Positions 1-11,008 of a DNA stretch of 64,000 nucleotides are shown piece by piece. The translations under genes were made by a program, and so were the position numbers. Location of the stretch: contig NC_033558.1 in the NCBI RefSeq assembly GCF_001680005.1, positions 1,083,334 through 1,147,333 on the forward strand, written 5' to 3'. The notes beneath the pieces were generated by a model, which saw only the letters and a program-made list of their open reading frames with translations, searched no databases and was not told the origin of the DNA. This DNA comes from Plasmodium coatneyi. Lineage: Eukaryota; Apicomplexa; Aconoidasida; Haemosporida; Plasmodiidae. Within the stretch, counting starts at the first letter, position 1. Every line of letters starts with the position of its first letter.

Positions 1-850
1 GTTAGAATGAAGGATATGAGAGTATTAGAATCAAGGATATGAGGATATTAGAATCAAGGATATTAGGTATTAGAATCAAGGATATGAGGGTATTAGCATG
101 AAGTGTTTATGGGTGTTAGAATCAGAGGGTTTTTAGAGTGGAAGGAAGATGCTATACGGGGTCGTAGAATGGAGGAGTGTTTGAGATGTTCGAATTATGC
201 GTATTATGTGTATTAGACTAAATCTTTAGGGGTGTTAAAAAGAAGTGCAAATGGGTTGTAGAATGATGTTGTTGTGTTGGAATGAAGGTTTAGGTATGAA
301 GGTGGGGTTAGATGTATAGGAACAGGTCCTTTCTAGGTTAATTAATCATAATATTGCCTGGTATATAGCTTCTTAGGCGGAAGTTTCTTTTTTGTTAAGA
401 AACATGAACAAGGAAAAAAAAAAATAAAAAGAAAGAGGAAAAAAGGAAGGAAAATAAAAAAAAAGGAAAAAAAAAAAGTGAAGGAAGAATGTAATGCACA
501 ATCAAGGAGAGAAAGGGGAATGTTGCATCTAAGAATTTTTAGCTTTAGCTTTTCTTTTTATAGTTAAAGAAAGAAAAAGAAGAAAAATAAGAAAAAAAAA
601 GAAAAAAAAAGAAGAAAAGAAAAAAAGAAAATGAAAAAAGAAGAAAAAAGAAGAAAAAAGAAAAAAAAAAAAAAAAGAAAGAAAAAGAGAGGAAGGAAGG
701 GTTCTGGGTATGGGAGTAGGGTAAAGGATATTAGAGTTGAGGATTAGGAAGTGAGGTTAGGGTTAAGGGTTTAGGAGTTCGGGTTTAGGGTTGAGGGTTT
801 ACGGTGTGAAAGTGAAGGTTCCGGGTGTAGGGGTAGGCTTGTTGGTGTGA

Positions 851-1010
851 GAGTAGGTTGAGGGTATTAGAATGAAGATTCCAGGTGTGAGTGTAGGTTG
901 AGGGTATTAGAATGAAGATTCCAGGTGTGAGTGTAGGTTGAGGGTATTAGAATGAAGATTCCAGGTGTGAGTGTAGGTTGAGGGTATTAGAATGAAGATT
1001 CCAGGTGTGA
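851..1010. repeat. Four tandem copies of a 40-bp unit
   Basis: The units 851-890, 891-930, 931-970 and 971-1010 all have the form G(A/T)GTAGGTTGAGGGTATTAG followed by AATGAAGATTCCAGGTGTGA. The first differs at one base and the other three are identical, so the expansion is recent. Degraded single units continue on both sides. Confidence 0.9.
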
Positions 1011-1582
1011 GAGTAGTTTTCCGTGTGCTATAGTGAGGGTTTCAGGGTGTATGAGTAGGTTTGAGAGTGTGGAAGTAGGGTTCAGGTTGTGAAAGTGAAG
1101 TTTCTGAGTGTAGGAGTAGGGTTTAGTGTTCAGTTTTTAGGGATAAGATTCCCGATGTAAGCGTAGGATTCAAGGTGTGAGAATAGGTTCAGGTTATGGG
1201 AGTAGGGTTTAAGCTGTAAAAGTAGTGTTCCGGGTATGAGAATAAAGGTTGAGGGTGTGAGAGTAGGGTTTATGGTGTAAGAATAAAGTTATTCTCTGTT
1301 TTGAGGCAACAATATGAGCTGTTTGTTTAGCATTTTAGGGGTGCATGTGCATTCTTCGTAGGAGGGTGGAACTTAGAAATGTAAGGAGATTAAAAAAAAG
1401 GGTTAATGAAAAAAAAAAAAAAAAAAAAAAGGACCAAATGAGCGAAGAATAAAATAAATATAAGGGAAAATGGGAAAAGGAGGATTAAGAAAATGAAGAA
1501 TTCCGCACATTCTACTTCTGGAAGGGATTAGTCATAAAGTGATAATATGCGTTGAAGGAATACGTTGCACACAGTACTTAAT

Positions 1583-1595
1583 GGAGTAGTACTCC
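1583..1595. promoter_or_regulatory. Perfect inverted repeat 40 bp upstream of the SICAvar start
   Basis: GGAGTA-G-TACTCC is a perfect 6-bp inverted repeat around a single G, placed in what should be the SICAvar 5' untranslated region or promoter. It could be a dimeric transcription-factor site or an RNA hairpin. Its role is a guess from position and symmetry only. Confidence 0.25.
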
Positions 1596-1633
1596 TATAT
1601 GAAAAGTAGCATAGTTATTGAATAGTGGAGAAA

Positions 1634-4600
1634 ATGGGTTCGAAGAGTGAATTCGATAAATTAAAGGAACAATGGATTCAGGCAGGGAGAGTAGGATATA
1701 AACGGACGGAGGTAAAATGCTTTATTAAAGAGTATATGTAGAATCATATTTTAAGCATAAGTATAAGGATAATTCTGTTGTATATTGTTGGGATGTATAT
1801 TCTGTGTCAACCTTGAATATAAATGTGTTCTTTTCCCTTATAGGAAGAACTACTGAGGATGATAGAAGGATGGATCAATGTAATGAACGGTAACGTTGAT
1901 CAGAAATATTTAGATATGGGAAGGATCGGGTGCGAGCACATCAAAATAAATGATCAGGATGCAACCAAGGAAGAAAAAGCCTGGTGTGCACTCATTGTAG
2001 GGGAAATATTGAAAATAAGAGATAAGATGAACGACGCATTCAGTAGGAATACTGTGAATGTTAAAATAGCGGACTATATTGAGTGTGCTATAAGGAAATT
2101 ATGGTTCCATCTATACAAAAGAATGTATTGTAATGCTGAAGAAGTTATTAAACTCGCCTTTGGAGCAATGGATGATCTGTGCGAACATATGGCGCAGGAT
2201 AGGAAGTGTGAAAAATGTGAATACGGAAGAATTGCGGTTGTACATGTAGGAGGTGCAAATATTTACGGTCTAATATTCAATAAGATGAGTGAGGATGGTG
2301 GGCTGTCAGACAGGATGTATAACGAACTACCAAAAGTTACATGTTATCAACAACAACAACAACAACAACAACAACAACTATCGAAATTCGCAACGGCAAC
2401 CTCCGTGGGCAATCCCTTCTTAATGAAATTATTGCTACAATGGATATGGGTAAATGGGGACCCGACGAAAGGAGTAAATGTAAGGAATTTGAAGGGCAGA
2501 GAAAAGTAGTACCATGATCATATAAGAATAATATTATAAGGAATAATGCATAGTACATACTTTGAATGCAGGAAATAATGTGTATACATATATAGAGAGA
2601 GAGATGCATTTATATAATGTATATGTAAGTGTATATATGTATTCATGGTCATTTATTTTATAGAAAGGTATATGGGTCGACCTGAAGAATGTGGTTGACG
2701 ACATGATGAAAAATATACAGGAGGATGGGCATAATGATAAAGGACACTGTTCCACGTTGGGCGAAGGCAAGGTCAGGGAAAAGGAGTTATGTAAAATTGT
2801 AGCAAGAATGCTTCTTTGGATGGATGGATTAAAGCAAGAACACGAAGCGATATTACCAGCCAGTGTAAGGTACACCTATTGGGTAAAAAGAGGGAATGAG
2901 CGCACACCAGAAAAGGAGATTCTGCAGTCCTATTATAGATGCCTGTTGGGTAATGTGACTATGCTAAACATGTTAGGAAAGCATTGTAGTTTTAACGAAG
3001 TAGTACAAACAGCTAAAAGTGGTGCGGAAAGTATAAGGCTAAGTGTTGGGGATACAGGGCCTGGGAATGTATTATGTAAGGGAGTAGATGTCGGAAGCTT
3101 AAATTTAGCGGGAAAGTTAATATGGGAACAGGTTAGTCAATGGATAAATGAATATAAGTGGGAAGGGAACAAGTCCCTGGGGTTGTTGGAAGTAATAAGA
3201 GGACACAGCAGACTGCACAGAGTAATGCGCAGAGGGAATAGTTGCCCAGGGCAGAGAGAAAAAAGGGAAATTAGGAGAGGAACCTTAAAAACTTTAGAAA
3301 TAAAAGCAAACGACGGGGAAGGCGTCAATCTGCAGGATGAACGACAATCTGGCGGAATGGAAGAGTTGAATAAAGTATTGGAGGGTGTGGAAGGAAAGAA
3401 AAAGGGAGAAAATGAGAATGTCTTTGTACAACGGGTAATGAAATTATTAGAGGAAAGACTCGAACAACATATGCCAGATGTTCAAAGGAACAAAGCAAAA
3501 TCAACAAATGAACGAACTCAAGTTTTAAATCAGCCAAGGAGCGAACCAACAGCAGAGGATTTTGGTCTTCCTAAAGTACAATCACTCCAAACCCCATCCG
3601 AACCAAAAGGTAAGAAACACATTTAAGAAAAAGAAAAAAAAAAAAAAAAGAAAGAGAAAGAAAGGGATGAATATTAAAGAAGAGAAAGAAAAGAAGAAGG
3701 GAAGAAAAAAATATTTATGGGAGGAATGATTCTACCCTACTGTTTATGCTCATCCCTCTATTTTTCCTTTTACAGGTATTGACTGCATCAAGGGTGAATT
3801 TTGCAATCGTATAAAATGTGTAGCGAGGAAGTGGTGGTGGAACAGGGAAAAGAATAAAGTTTCATTCAACGGAAATTGGGTAAAGATTCCTACAAATGAT
3901 TGTAGTCCAAAACAATATAATGAATAATATACCTTATAAGTAAGAACGACCGAGGGCCTAACATAAATGTTGTACGTGTACTGAGTAAATATATATGTTC
4001 GTTGCTTTCTTTTTATTAGCTAGGAAAATTTTGGGATACGGACGTCAAGGGTGAATTAGGAAGGCTTTCTGGGGATATACTTAAAGAAAGGGAACATATG
4101 GAACAGTATTGTAGTGACTTCAGTGATGCTAATAAGAAGGCCTGCGAGTTTATTACTGCTGGTTTAAAGCATATTTACAGTATTAAACAGGAAAGCGGTG
4201 ACAAGGACAAAGAAGACAAGCAATCGCCAGATAATAAAATATTCAAACAAACCATGTCTTGTGTCTTATTAAATGCATTTGCGGATAAAATTATCGAACT
4301 AACTAAGGGTCAACCATGTGGTATCACAGAGGAAATTATAACAAAAGCATTTAGTAAAGGAAATGGACAAATTTATAAATGGTGTACTGATAAGAGTAAG
4401 GGTGATTGTGTTGAGTGTAAAAGAGATAAGAATTATGCAACTTGCACAGTGGAAGATAGTAGAAATCAAACCAATGTAAAGGGGAAGGCGAATGAACTCC
4501 TCAATGGAAAGCATCCCAACTTAACAAAAACTCTGTCTACTATAAATACTACACTTAACTCCTCCTTATGTGAACGCGCACAATGTGTAACAGTAAAATG

Positions 4601-7506
4601 GTTCGCAAACAGAATGGAGAAGGGTGGGAGACAGAACTGGGTAAGAAGTATTAATTATCTCTACGGTCAACGTCATTTCAATGGACCATGTGCTTTCTAC
4701 ATATGACAAAAAGAGAGGGGGAGCGAAGGACCATAAATCATGCACATAATTTAAATGTATACATATATATTCCATTCCTCTTTTTTCTTTTCTGCACAGT
4801 GCACATTTTGGAAGGAGAAGGACGTCGGAAAAGTATTGAGGGATCTGTCTAAGGCTATGACCAGTAAGAGCACGAGCGTCGATAATCTATGCGAAGACAT
4901 TAAAGTGGCAGATCAAACAAAGAAGGATGCAAACAAAAAGGTTTGTGAATTCATTGTTAGAGGTTTAAAACATACTTATGAAATTAATGAATATGGGACT
5001 TGGAAGGACGCAGGTGCTCCGAAAAAAAAGAAGGACAACCAACAATTTTATCGAACTATCGGATGCGCCTTCCTCAATGTGTACGCTGATAGAATAAAGT
5101 ACAAATGCCAAGCAGCAGAGGCGGGCATAAATTTTGCCTTTAGCAAAAGTGAACAAATTAAGAATGAAACAGATCCATGTAAAAGTGATGGTAATTGTGT
5201 TACTTGCACAAGGGAAAAAAATTTTAAGTGCACACTAAACGTGAAGGATGATCTGTTGAATAAGGGAAAAAGTGCAAGGTGCGAAGGGGACAGACAAAAT
5301 ATACATAAGAAGTTGGGTGAAATGCTCGACCCAACGACGAACAGGGATGGACAAGTACAAGACGCTCTCCCAAAATTAAATAAAATATGTCCAGACCAAC
5401 CAGCTGCCACTAAAACACCTACCTCAGCAAAACCAGCAACACCATCACCAGGTAAGAGTGCACCACCTTCTAAAAAGAAACCTACTGAGGAGGAGTGCGA
5501 GAATAGAATGGTGGACGATGGTGTAGATATTACTGCATGCTTAGATATGCCTGACGATCTTCCAACAGTACCACCCGTTACTAATCTGAATGAAAAGCAC
5601 GAGGCCGACCACATGGGGTTCACTGTTGGTGAGCGAGGTAGTAAAATAGGTGAGATTAATATAACTAAAGGTACAACACAACTATCTTCGGAACCCACCA
5701 CTCCTACAGATCCAGATTCCCAAGCTCAAACTCCAAGCACAGGAAGAGAACAAAACCAAACTTCTTCCAGCTCTACAGGCACTTCTCAAGGTAAGGACAC
5801 AAAGGAAGAGAGGTACTTCCGGAAGGAAGGGAGGTGTAACCTTCCTTCCACATAACAACCAACCTACCACCAACAAGCACTAACAACCCACCTACCACCA
5901 CCGTAACAACCTTCTTTCCCTCCAACATTCCATAGTAGTATGCACTCGGAAGGGTGCACCCACAACATCTTACGTAATGCCATTTATAATCATATTAAAA
6001 ACACTTACCTTCTCTTCCTTCTAAACCTTTAGGTGTAGGTGGTCCCAAGGGAGACAAAGGTGATCCAGTTGTCCCAACAGTGCACAACAGCCTCGGGCCA
6101 TCAACATCACTATCGGGGAGTACTACAACAAAAGGGAGAGGGGGTGCCGAAATCACCCCCCTTCTTCCTGCCCGACTCAGTCACACGGCAGACCACCCTA
6201 ATTTTGCCCCATACCTTCCTACCATTCCTTTCTTCATTGGTATTTCTGCTATGAGCTACCTCCTTTGGAAGGTAAGAACAAGAAAGAAAAAGAAAGAAAA
6301 AGAAAGAAAAGAAGAAAAGAAGAAAAGAAGAAAACAAGAAAACAAGAAAAGAAGGAAAAAGAAAGGAAAGAAAAAAAGAAGAAAAAAAAAAAAAAAAGAA
6401 ATTAATATTAGAAGAAAAAAGGAAAAAAGAAAGAGAAGGAACGAAAGAAATAAAAGAGAAAAAGGAAAGAGGAAATTAAATGAAAAGAGTGAACGAATGA
6501 GTGAGTGCGTAAGGGTGTACAGGATTTCATATTTATGGTGCGACACTTAACATTTAGGCTGTGTAGGATTTCGCATTTTAGGGGGTGTGTAGGATTTCAC
6601 ATTTTTAGGGGGTGTGTAGGATTTCGCAGTTTAGGGATGTGTGTATAGAATTTCGCATTTTAGGGGTGTCTGTATAGGATTTCACATTTTAGGGTGTAAG
6701 ACTTCACACTTAAGATTAAGGTTCAATGGTGTAGGAACAACAATGTGGCTTGGTACTTTAGCTGTTTTAGGGTACAAGGACAACAATGAGGCTTGGTGTT
6801 CAGCTGTTATAGGGTGTACGGACAACAATATGACCTAGTATTTAGCTGTTTTCGGGAGGGGTATAAACCTAATGCGTGAATGCAATAAGGAGAAAAAATA
6901 ATAAAAGAAGAAAGAAGGACGCACCTTGCTTTTTGTTCATACGTTAAATGTACAATTCGCCCTTGTTTTATGCTGATGGTTCTGGTTTTAATTGGCAGTT
7001 TTTCGCACCCTAAAAATTACTTACGCCCCTTTTCTTTTTTTCCTTCTTTTTTTTAGTATTTTTTCTTCGGTAAAAGAAGAAAACGTCACAGAAGAGCTCA
7101 CCAAGTATCTGGTCCTCCAACTTTGGAAGAACAACTCCTTGCTCATATGGATCAGCACGATGGTCCACATGAATATGTCTTAGTAAAGGAACGTAAACAA
7201 CTAAGATCAACACCAAAGAGAAGGAGGAAAAAACGTGCTGTTCGTCGTTGTGGTTGTGTACGTCGCCGCATGATTATTGATATTCATTTAGAAGTCTTAG
7301 ACGAATGTCAAAAAGGGGACACCAAACTGGTTCAGGAAGACTTTTTTGAAATTTTGGTTCAAGAATTCATGGGAAGCAAATTTATAAAAGAAGAAAATAT
7401 TCCTAAGGAACAAGTTTCTATGGTTGATGTTCCTAAGGAACATGTTCTATGTTCAGATTCCGGGTTTCTGGAAGGAAGACTTTCTTCCTATAGAAGTTGT
7501 TCCTGA
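1634..7506 (+). CDS. SICAvar: SICAvar variant surface antigen (schizont-infected cell agglutination), 8 exons, C-terminus frameshifted
   Basis: SICA proteins sit on the infected red-cell surface and vary antigenically. Exons by GT-AG and phase: 1634-1711, 1844-2449, 2664-3609, 3776-3879, 4020-4640, 4800-5790, 6033-6271, 7057-7506, about 1344 residues. Exon 1 gives a 26-residue leader start with no classical signal peptide. Exons 2-6 are cysteine-rich domains, and exons 2, 4 and 5 each end at a Trp followed by GTA. Exon 2 has a (CAA)10 polyglutamine run; its end could also be 2473 or 2479. Exon 6 ends in a Thr/Ser/Pro stem. Exon 7 holds the membrane segment (YLPTIPFFIGISAMSYLLWK). Exon 8 is the basic cytoplasmic tail with the family signature IIDIHLEVLDECQKGD and FFEILVQEFMGSKFIKEEN. 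A one-base frame change near 7467 stops the frame at 7504-7506; the usual SDS-F-R-V ending lies in another frame and stops at 7565-7567. It could be a live short-tailed gene, a pseudogene or a sequence error. Confidence 0.9.
6272..7056 (+). repeat. Last SICAvar intron with telomere-like units and three 42-bp repeats
   Basis: This 785-bp intron starts with a purine-rich stretch (6272-6480). It continues with several 25-30-bp units of the form gtgtaggatttcgcatttta (6550-6700) that contain the TTTTAGGG core. Three consecutive 42-bp units follow at about 6729-6770, 6771-6812 and 6813-6854, each with acaacaat...ttagctgtt. In other variant-gene families of Plasmodium this intron position carries regulatory activity, but nothing here proves that. 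Confidence 0.6.
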
Positions 7507-7567
7507 GGAAGGTGTTCCTAAGGAACAGGTCCAACGTTCATGTTCAGATTCCATGTTTAGGGTGTAG

Positions 7568-8757
7568 TATAAATATTTTTCTTTTTTTTTTTTTTTTTTT
7601 TCGTTTTGTGTATTAAATTGTTTACATTCATTTGTAATTAGTATAAGTGGAAGTGAAGAATTTTTTTCACTTCGTTCTTATTTGTTAGCAGCTTGCTTAT
7701 TGAAGTTCCAATATGTCCATTAAATTTTTTTGTCATAGGTTTTTACCTTTATAAATTTTTTTGTTTTAATAATTTTATTTTCCTAATTCCAATTATGAAC
7801 ATTTGAAAAGTGTTCCCCAGTTGCGCGGCTTTGCGAAGTTTCAGAAAAAAAAGTGTGTTCTTACAAAAAAAAAAAAAAAAAAAAAAAAAAGGAACTGTGT
7901 ACAATTACACAAATTTTGAACCATGTAACTGTGTATGTATACGAAAGAACCAAAATTATAAGGACAAATTGGAACAACAAAAAAAAAGAAAAAAAAAAAA
8001 AAATTGAATTAATTCCTAATATTAAAAAAAAAAGGAAAATAATAAGTCTACCCCTCTAAAATTTAAAAAAAAAAAGAAGTGTAAGTAGGCGTAAGATTCC
8101 ACACTTAAGGGTGCATGATTTCGCACTTAAGATTAAGGTTTTAGGGTATAGAAACAGGAATATGGCCTGCTACTTTAGCCACCGCAGGGGGGAACTACAC
8201 CCGAAGGGTGTATAGAAAAAAAAAAAAAAAACCATCAATTGAATCGATGTTTCGAACAAAAAATTAAAAATTAGACGCGCAAAAAAAGAAGTTTGAAAAA
8301 AAAAGAAATGGAAAAGTGTACACACAAAATAAAAAAGGGGGTGGGAAGCACAAGAACCAAATAAGGACAACCCAAATAAGGACAACCCAAATAAGGAGCA
8401 ACCAAATAAGGTGGAACAATCAAAAAAATAAAAAGGGGGGGCTTGGCTTACTGCTTTTTTTTTTGCGGACAAAGTTGTCGATTTCTAGCGCCCCACCAGC
8501 ACATCACATGCATCACATCACACATGTGGGCTTCTTCTTCTCCTTGCAAATATAAGAAGTGTTCTTACAAAAAAAAAAAAGAAAGAAAAAGAACTGTGTA
8601 CAAATTTTTACCATGTCCCATGTGTGTTTATGCAAAAAAAATAAAAATTATAAAAGACAAACTGGTCAACAAAAAAAAAAAAAAAAAAAAAAAGAAAAAT
8701 TGAATTGAATTAAATTGGATTAATTCATAATATTAAAAAAGAAGAAAGCGGAAAAAG
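7568..8757 (+). repeat. SICAvar 3' flank with an extra intron-derived fragment and poly(A) repeats
   Basis: There is no gene. 7568-8060 is the SICAvar 3' flank (gttttgtgtattaaattgtt at about 7603, A/T homopolymers). 8085-8185 closely matches the last SICAvar intron (shared cacttaagattaaggtt and ggcttggtactttagc-like units), which means intron sequence sits outside the intact gene. 8300-8720 repeats parts of 7850-8060 and is matched again at about 54590-54940. The stretch looks like the ruins of a second SICAvar 3' end. Confidence 0.6.
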
Positions 8758-8758
8758 A

Positions 8759-9178
8759 TCAAAAAAGAAAATAAATGCTATCCTTGCCTTTTCTTTCCTC
8801 TCCATTTTGTTGCAAAAATGGCAAAGGTAACTTAAAATTGGACAGCGCCTCTTCCAATATTGGAAAAGAGGAAAGAAATTCAACGCGATCGTTTTTTGAA
8901 CATCCATTTTGACTTTCTAACGGAAAAACTGTCAGCAGTTTGCTCTTCTTTTTTTTTTTTTTTTCTCCTGCCACCAATTTTTTCCAAACACTTCCCACCC
9001 AGTTTCTGCCATTCGCTTTGCCCATCGATCTATTGAAGCACAGTGGGCGTAAATTGAAAGGACCCTTTTTTAGGGGAACTGTAGAGAGGTCCCTTCGCAA
9101 AAGTACAATCATTGGTACGTAGGCATTTAATATGTTTTGCAAACGATCCACGTCACAAATCGCGACAAAGAGAAGCAT
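8759..9178 (-). CDS. Hypothetical 139-residue ORF
   Basis: An unspliced ATG-initiated ORF that I do not recognise. It begins with a hydrophobic run (MLLFVAICDVDRLQNIL), has a basic middle part with a poly-lysine run from an A-tract near residue 75, and ends in a mixed charged segment. Its amino-acid mix is more protein-like than the opposite strand. It sits between the SICAvar 3' flank and the first spliced core gene. The poly(A) tract inside it and the low complexity on its left side make chance a fair explanation. Confidence 0.25.
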   Translation of the reverse strand: MLLFVAICDVDRLQNILNAYVPMIVLLRRDLSTVPLKKGPFNLRPLCFNRSMGKANGRNWVGSVWKKLVAGEKKKKKKSKLLTVFPLESQNGCSKNDRVEFLSSFPILEEALSNFKLPLPFLQQNGEERKGKDSIYFLF

Positions 9179-9318
9179 GTCGCTTAAGATATGTGTGATG
9201 CCTCCCTTCTGGGAGGCCGTTTGACCTTAACACAATTGGTACATTACTTTCATGGACCATTTCGAAAGGGCAACGAACATGAAGACATGAGCACTTGCTT
9301 ATGTACACATCTGCAGGC

Positions 9319-9423
9319 TTACTCCGGTTGATTTAACTTTTTCAAGCCGGGTCGAACGCTCCGCAATTGTGATAAGACCTGCTGGCAATTTTTCTTTTCC
9401 CTCCTTTCGCAAATATAGTCGCC
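9319..9423 (-). other. Possible terminal exon of an unresolved small gene
   Basis: On the minus strand a CCACAG acceptor is followed by an open stretch rich in Lys, Arg and Gln with two cysteines (GDYICERREKKNC at its start) and a TAA stop at 9319-9321. It has the composition of a Plasmodium coding exon. A candidate first exon (MRKKERSHFHNS...) lies upstream near 9540-9600, but its phase fits a different reading of this exon, so no gene model can be settled. Confidence 0.2.
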
Positions 9424-9739
9424 CTGTGGACATGTCAATAGTGCAGTGCGTGAGAAAAAAGGCAAAACAGTTGACTTTGATGTTAGAAGTTTAGGATTCC
9501 CCCTTTTCACTGGTACGGAGTTTAACTGTACGCCCTGCGCATCTCCCCTCCTGGTAGTGGTGAATTATGAAAGTGGCTTCTTTCCTTTTTTCTCATGAAA
9601 CCAAGCAAAAGGTTAAAAAAAATAATTATAAAATAAAGTTATAACGTAATAACATGGTAGGCGGAGGGAATTAGCATAGGGTTAGCGTTGCTCAAAATGG
9701 AGACGCCCCCACAGGCGTGTGTAGAACGGGGTTCCCCTT

Positions 9740-10517
9740 TCACGACGTTATCATCCTGTAAACATCCAAATGGCAATTTTTTAACCTTTCAGTAATGCCA
9801 TTATCGCAGAAGCTCAGGCGAAATGAATGCTTAAAGCATTTGTACAGCTCTTCCGTGTGCGGTAGGCATTCCCGAGAGATCCTGTAATGAGGGGAAGACA
9901 AGGGAGGTTTTTTTTATTATTGGGGTGGTGAGGTATGCAAAGGTGTGGCATAGAACATGCTGCTGCCATGTCCGTTCGTTTGGTTTGTTTTTTGTTCATT
10001 TATTAATTTTTGCTTATTTATTTTTGTTTATTTTATTTTTTTTTTTTCGCTGTTTACATTTGCGTTGTCGTGTTTATCGCCCTGTCCACGTCACTGGTGC
10101 ACATTTCCTTCGCGTTGTTGCTGCGCCAGTTCGCCTTCATGCACATTTTGTAATCGTTGTAATCTCTGCGAGCTGTCAACGTGTTCTGCGGACAGCAAAA
10201 AAAAGAAAACGAAAAGGAGAGGAAAAAAAAACAATATGAGCATACGTTTTATAGCATGTGGGGGCGATGTCGCCGACTTGAAGATGGACGTACACACAGT
10301 CGCCCCAGATCGAACGTATGCCATTCATTTTTTGTTGCAAACCTATACAGAGGTACGCTGTCCCTTCTTGAAAAGCTGTCAACAAATGTGCGTAAGCCTC
10401 CAGAGGCATGAATACATGTGCGCCTGTTACGTTCATTCAGAAATTCAATTTTTTACGCATGCCCTATTTCGCAATTTTCAAATTTGTACCAATACGCTGC
10501 GTACTTACCACACTCAT
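9740..10517 (-). CDS. Small twin CX9C (CHCH-type) protein, 3 exons, 92 residues
   Basis: Exons on minus: 10517-10509 (ATG AGT GTG then GTAAGT), 10185-10058 and 9881-9740. The phases agree (0, then 2), and the joined frame is open to TGA. The protein has cysteines at 18, 32, 51, 61, 71 and 82. C51-x9-C61 and C71-x10-C82 are separated by nine residues (ECLPHTEELYKC, then CDNGITERLKNC). This is the helical-hairpin pattern of coiled-coil-helix-coiled-coil-helix proteins, which usually fold by disulfide formation in the mitochondrial intermembrane space and serve respiratory-complex assembly. I do not recognise the exact member. The extra C18/C32 pair is unusual for a minimal member. The gene has no ORF over 60 residues in its true frame covering the motif, so it is easily missed. 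Confidence 0.6.
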
Positions 10518-11008
10518 ATTTCCTCTGTTTCTCTGAACAATCACACGCGCAGGGTAAAAATGACCAAATGATTGCTCGTTAGTATATGCACTGGTTAGCC
10601 TATTCGTCCAAGCGCTAACTGCTGGACGTTTAGGAGATCACAATCCCCACAAATATCAATCCCTTTTTTTACGTGAAAAATGGGGAGTGGGTTTTTAATT
10701 TTTTTTTTTTTTTTTTTTTTTTTGCGTTTTCGCTGAGCTGTTATAGCGCCGTGGTGGTTAAAAGTGTTCATTTGAGAGTTACACACATGCAGTCGAGGCG
10801 GTAAAAAATGTTACATCAAAGACGAATTTTTTAGGACAACTTTTGCCACTTCAATTGTGGGGGCATGCTTATCCATTGTTCCTGTTGAGGCAACACCCAA
10901 GCGGAAAGGAAGGGAGCCCAGAAGTCTCCTCTCCCCTGTATTAAAGCAAAAGGGGGCATTTGCCTGCGTGGAGAGGAGTAAGTTCAAATGAAAACGTGAA
11001 AAATGTTC

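Larger units (their letters stand above)
1..1633. repeat. Degenerate telomere-like and purine-rich repeats upstream of SICAvar
   Basis: No gene is visible. From 1 to about 180 a ~22-bp degenerate unit of the form ggatatgagggtattagaat recurs. A nearly pure purine tract runs from about 405 to 700. From 720 to 1300 there are degraded G-rich units of the gggttta/ggtgtgagagtaggtt type, including four adjacent copies of a 40-bp unit at 851-1010. This looks like SICAvar-associated intergenic sequence that includes decayed telomere-like units, and it probably also holds the SICAvar promoter just before 1634. Confidence 0.7.

Noticed and set aside
851..1010. CRISPR-like regular repeats
   Set aside because: The 40-bp units are directly adjacent without unique spacers, and the genome is eukaryotic.
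9925..10571. Plus-strand ORFs of 104 and 204 codons
   Set aside because: They are antisense to the spliced CX9C gene and cross poly(T) and poly(A) tracts; no motif is present.
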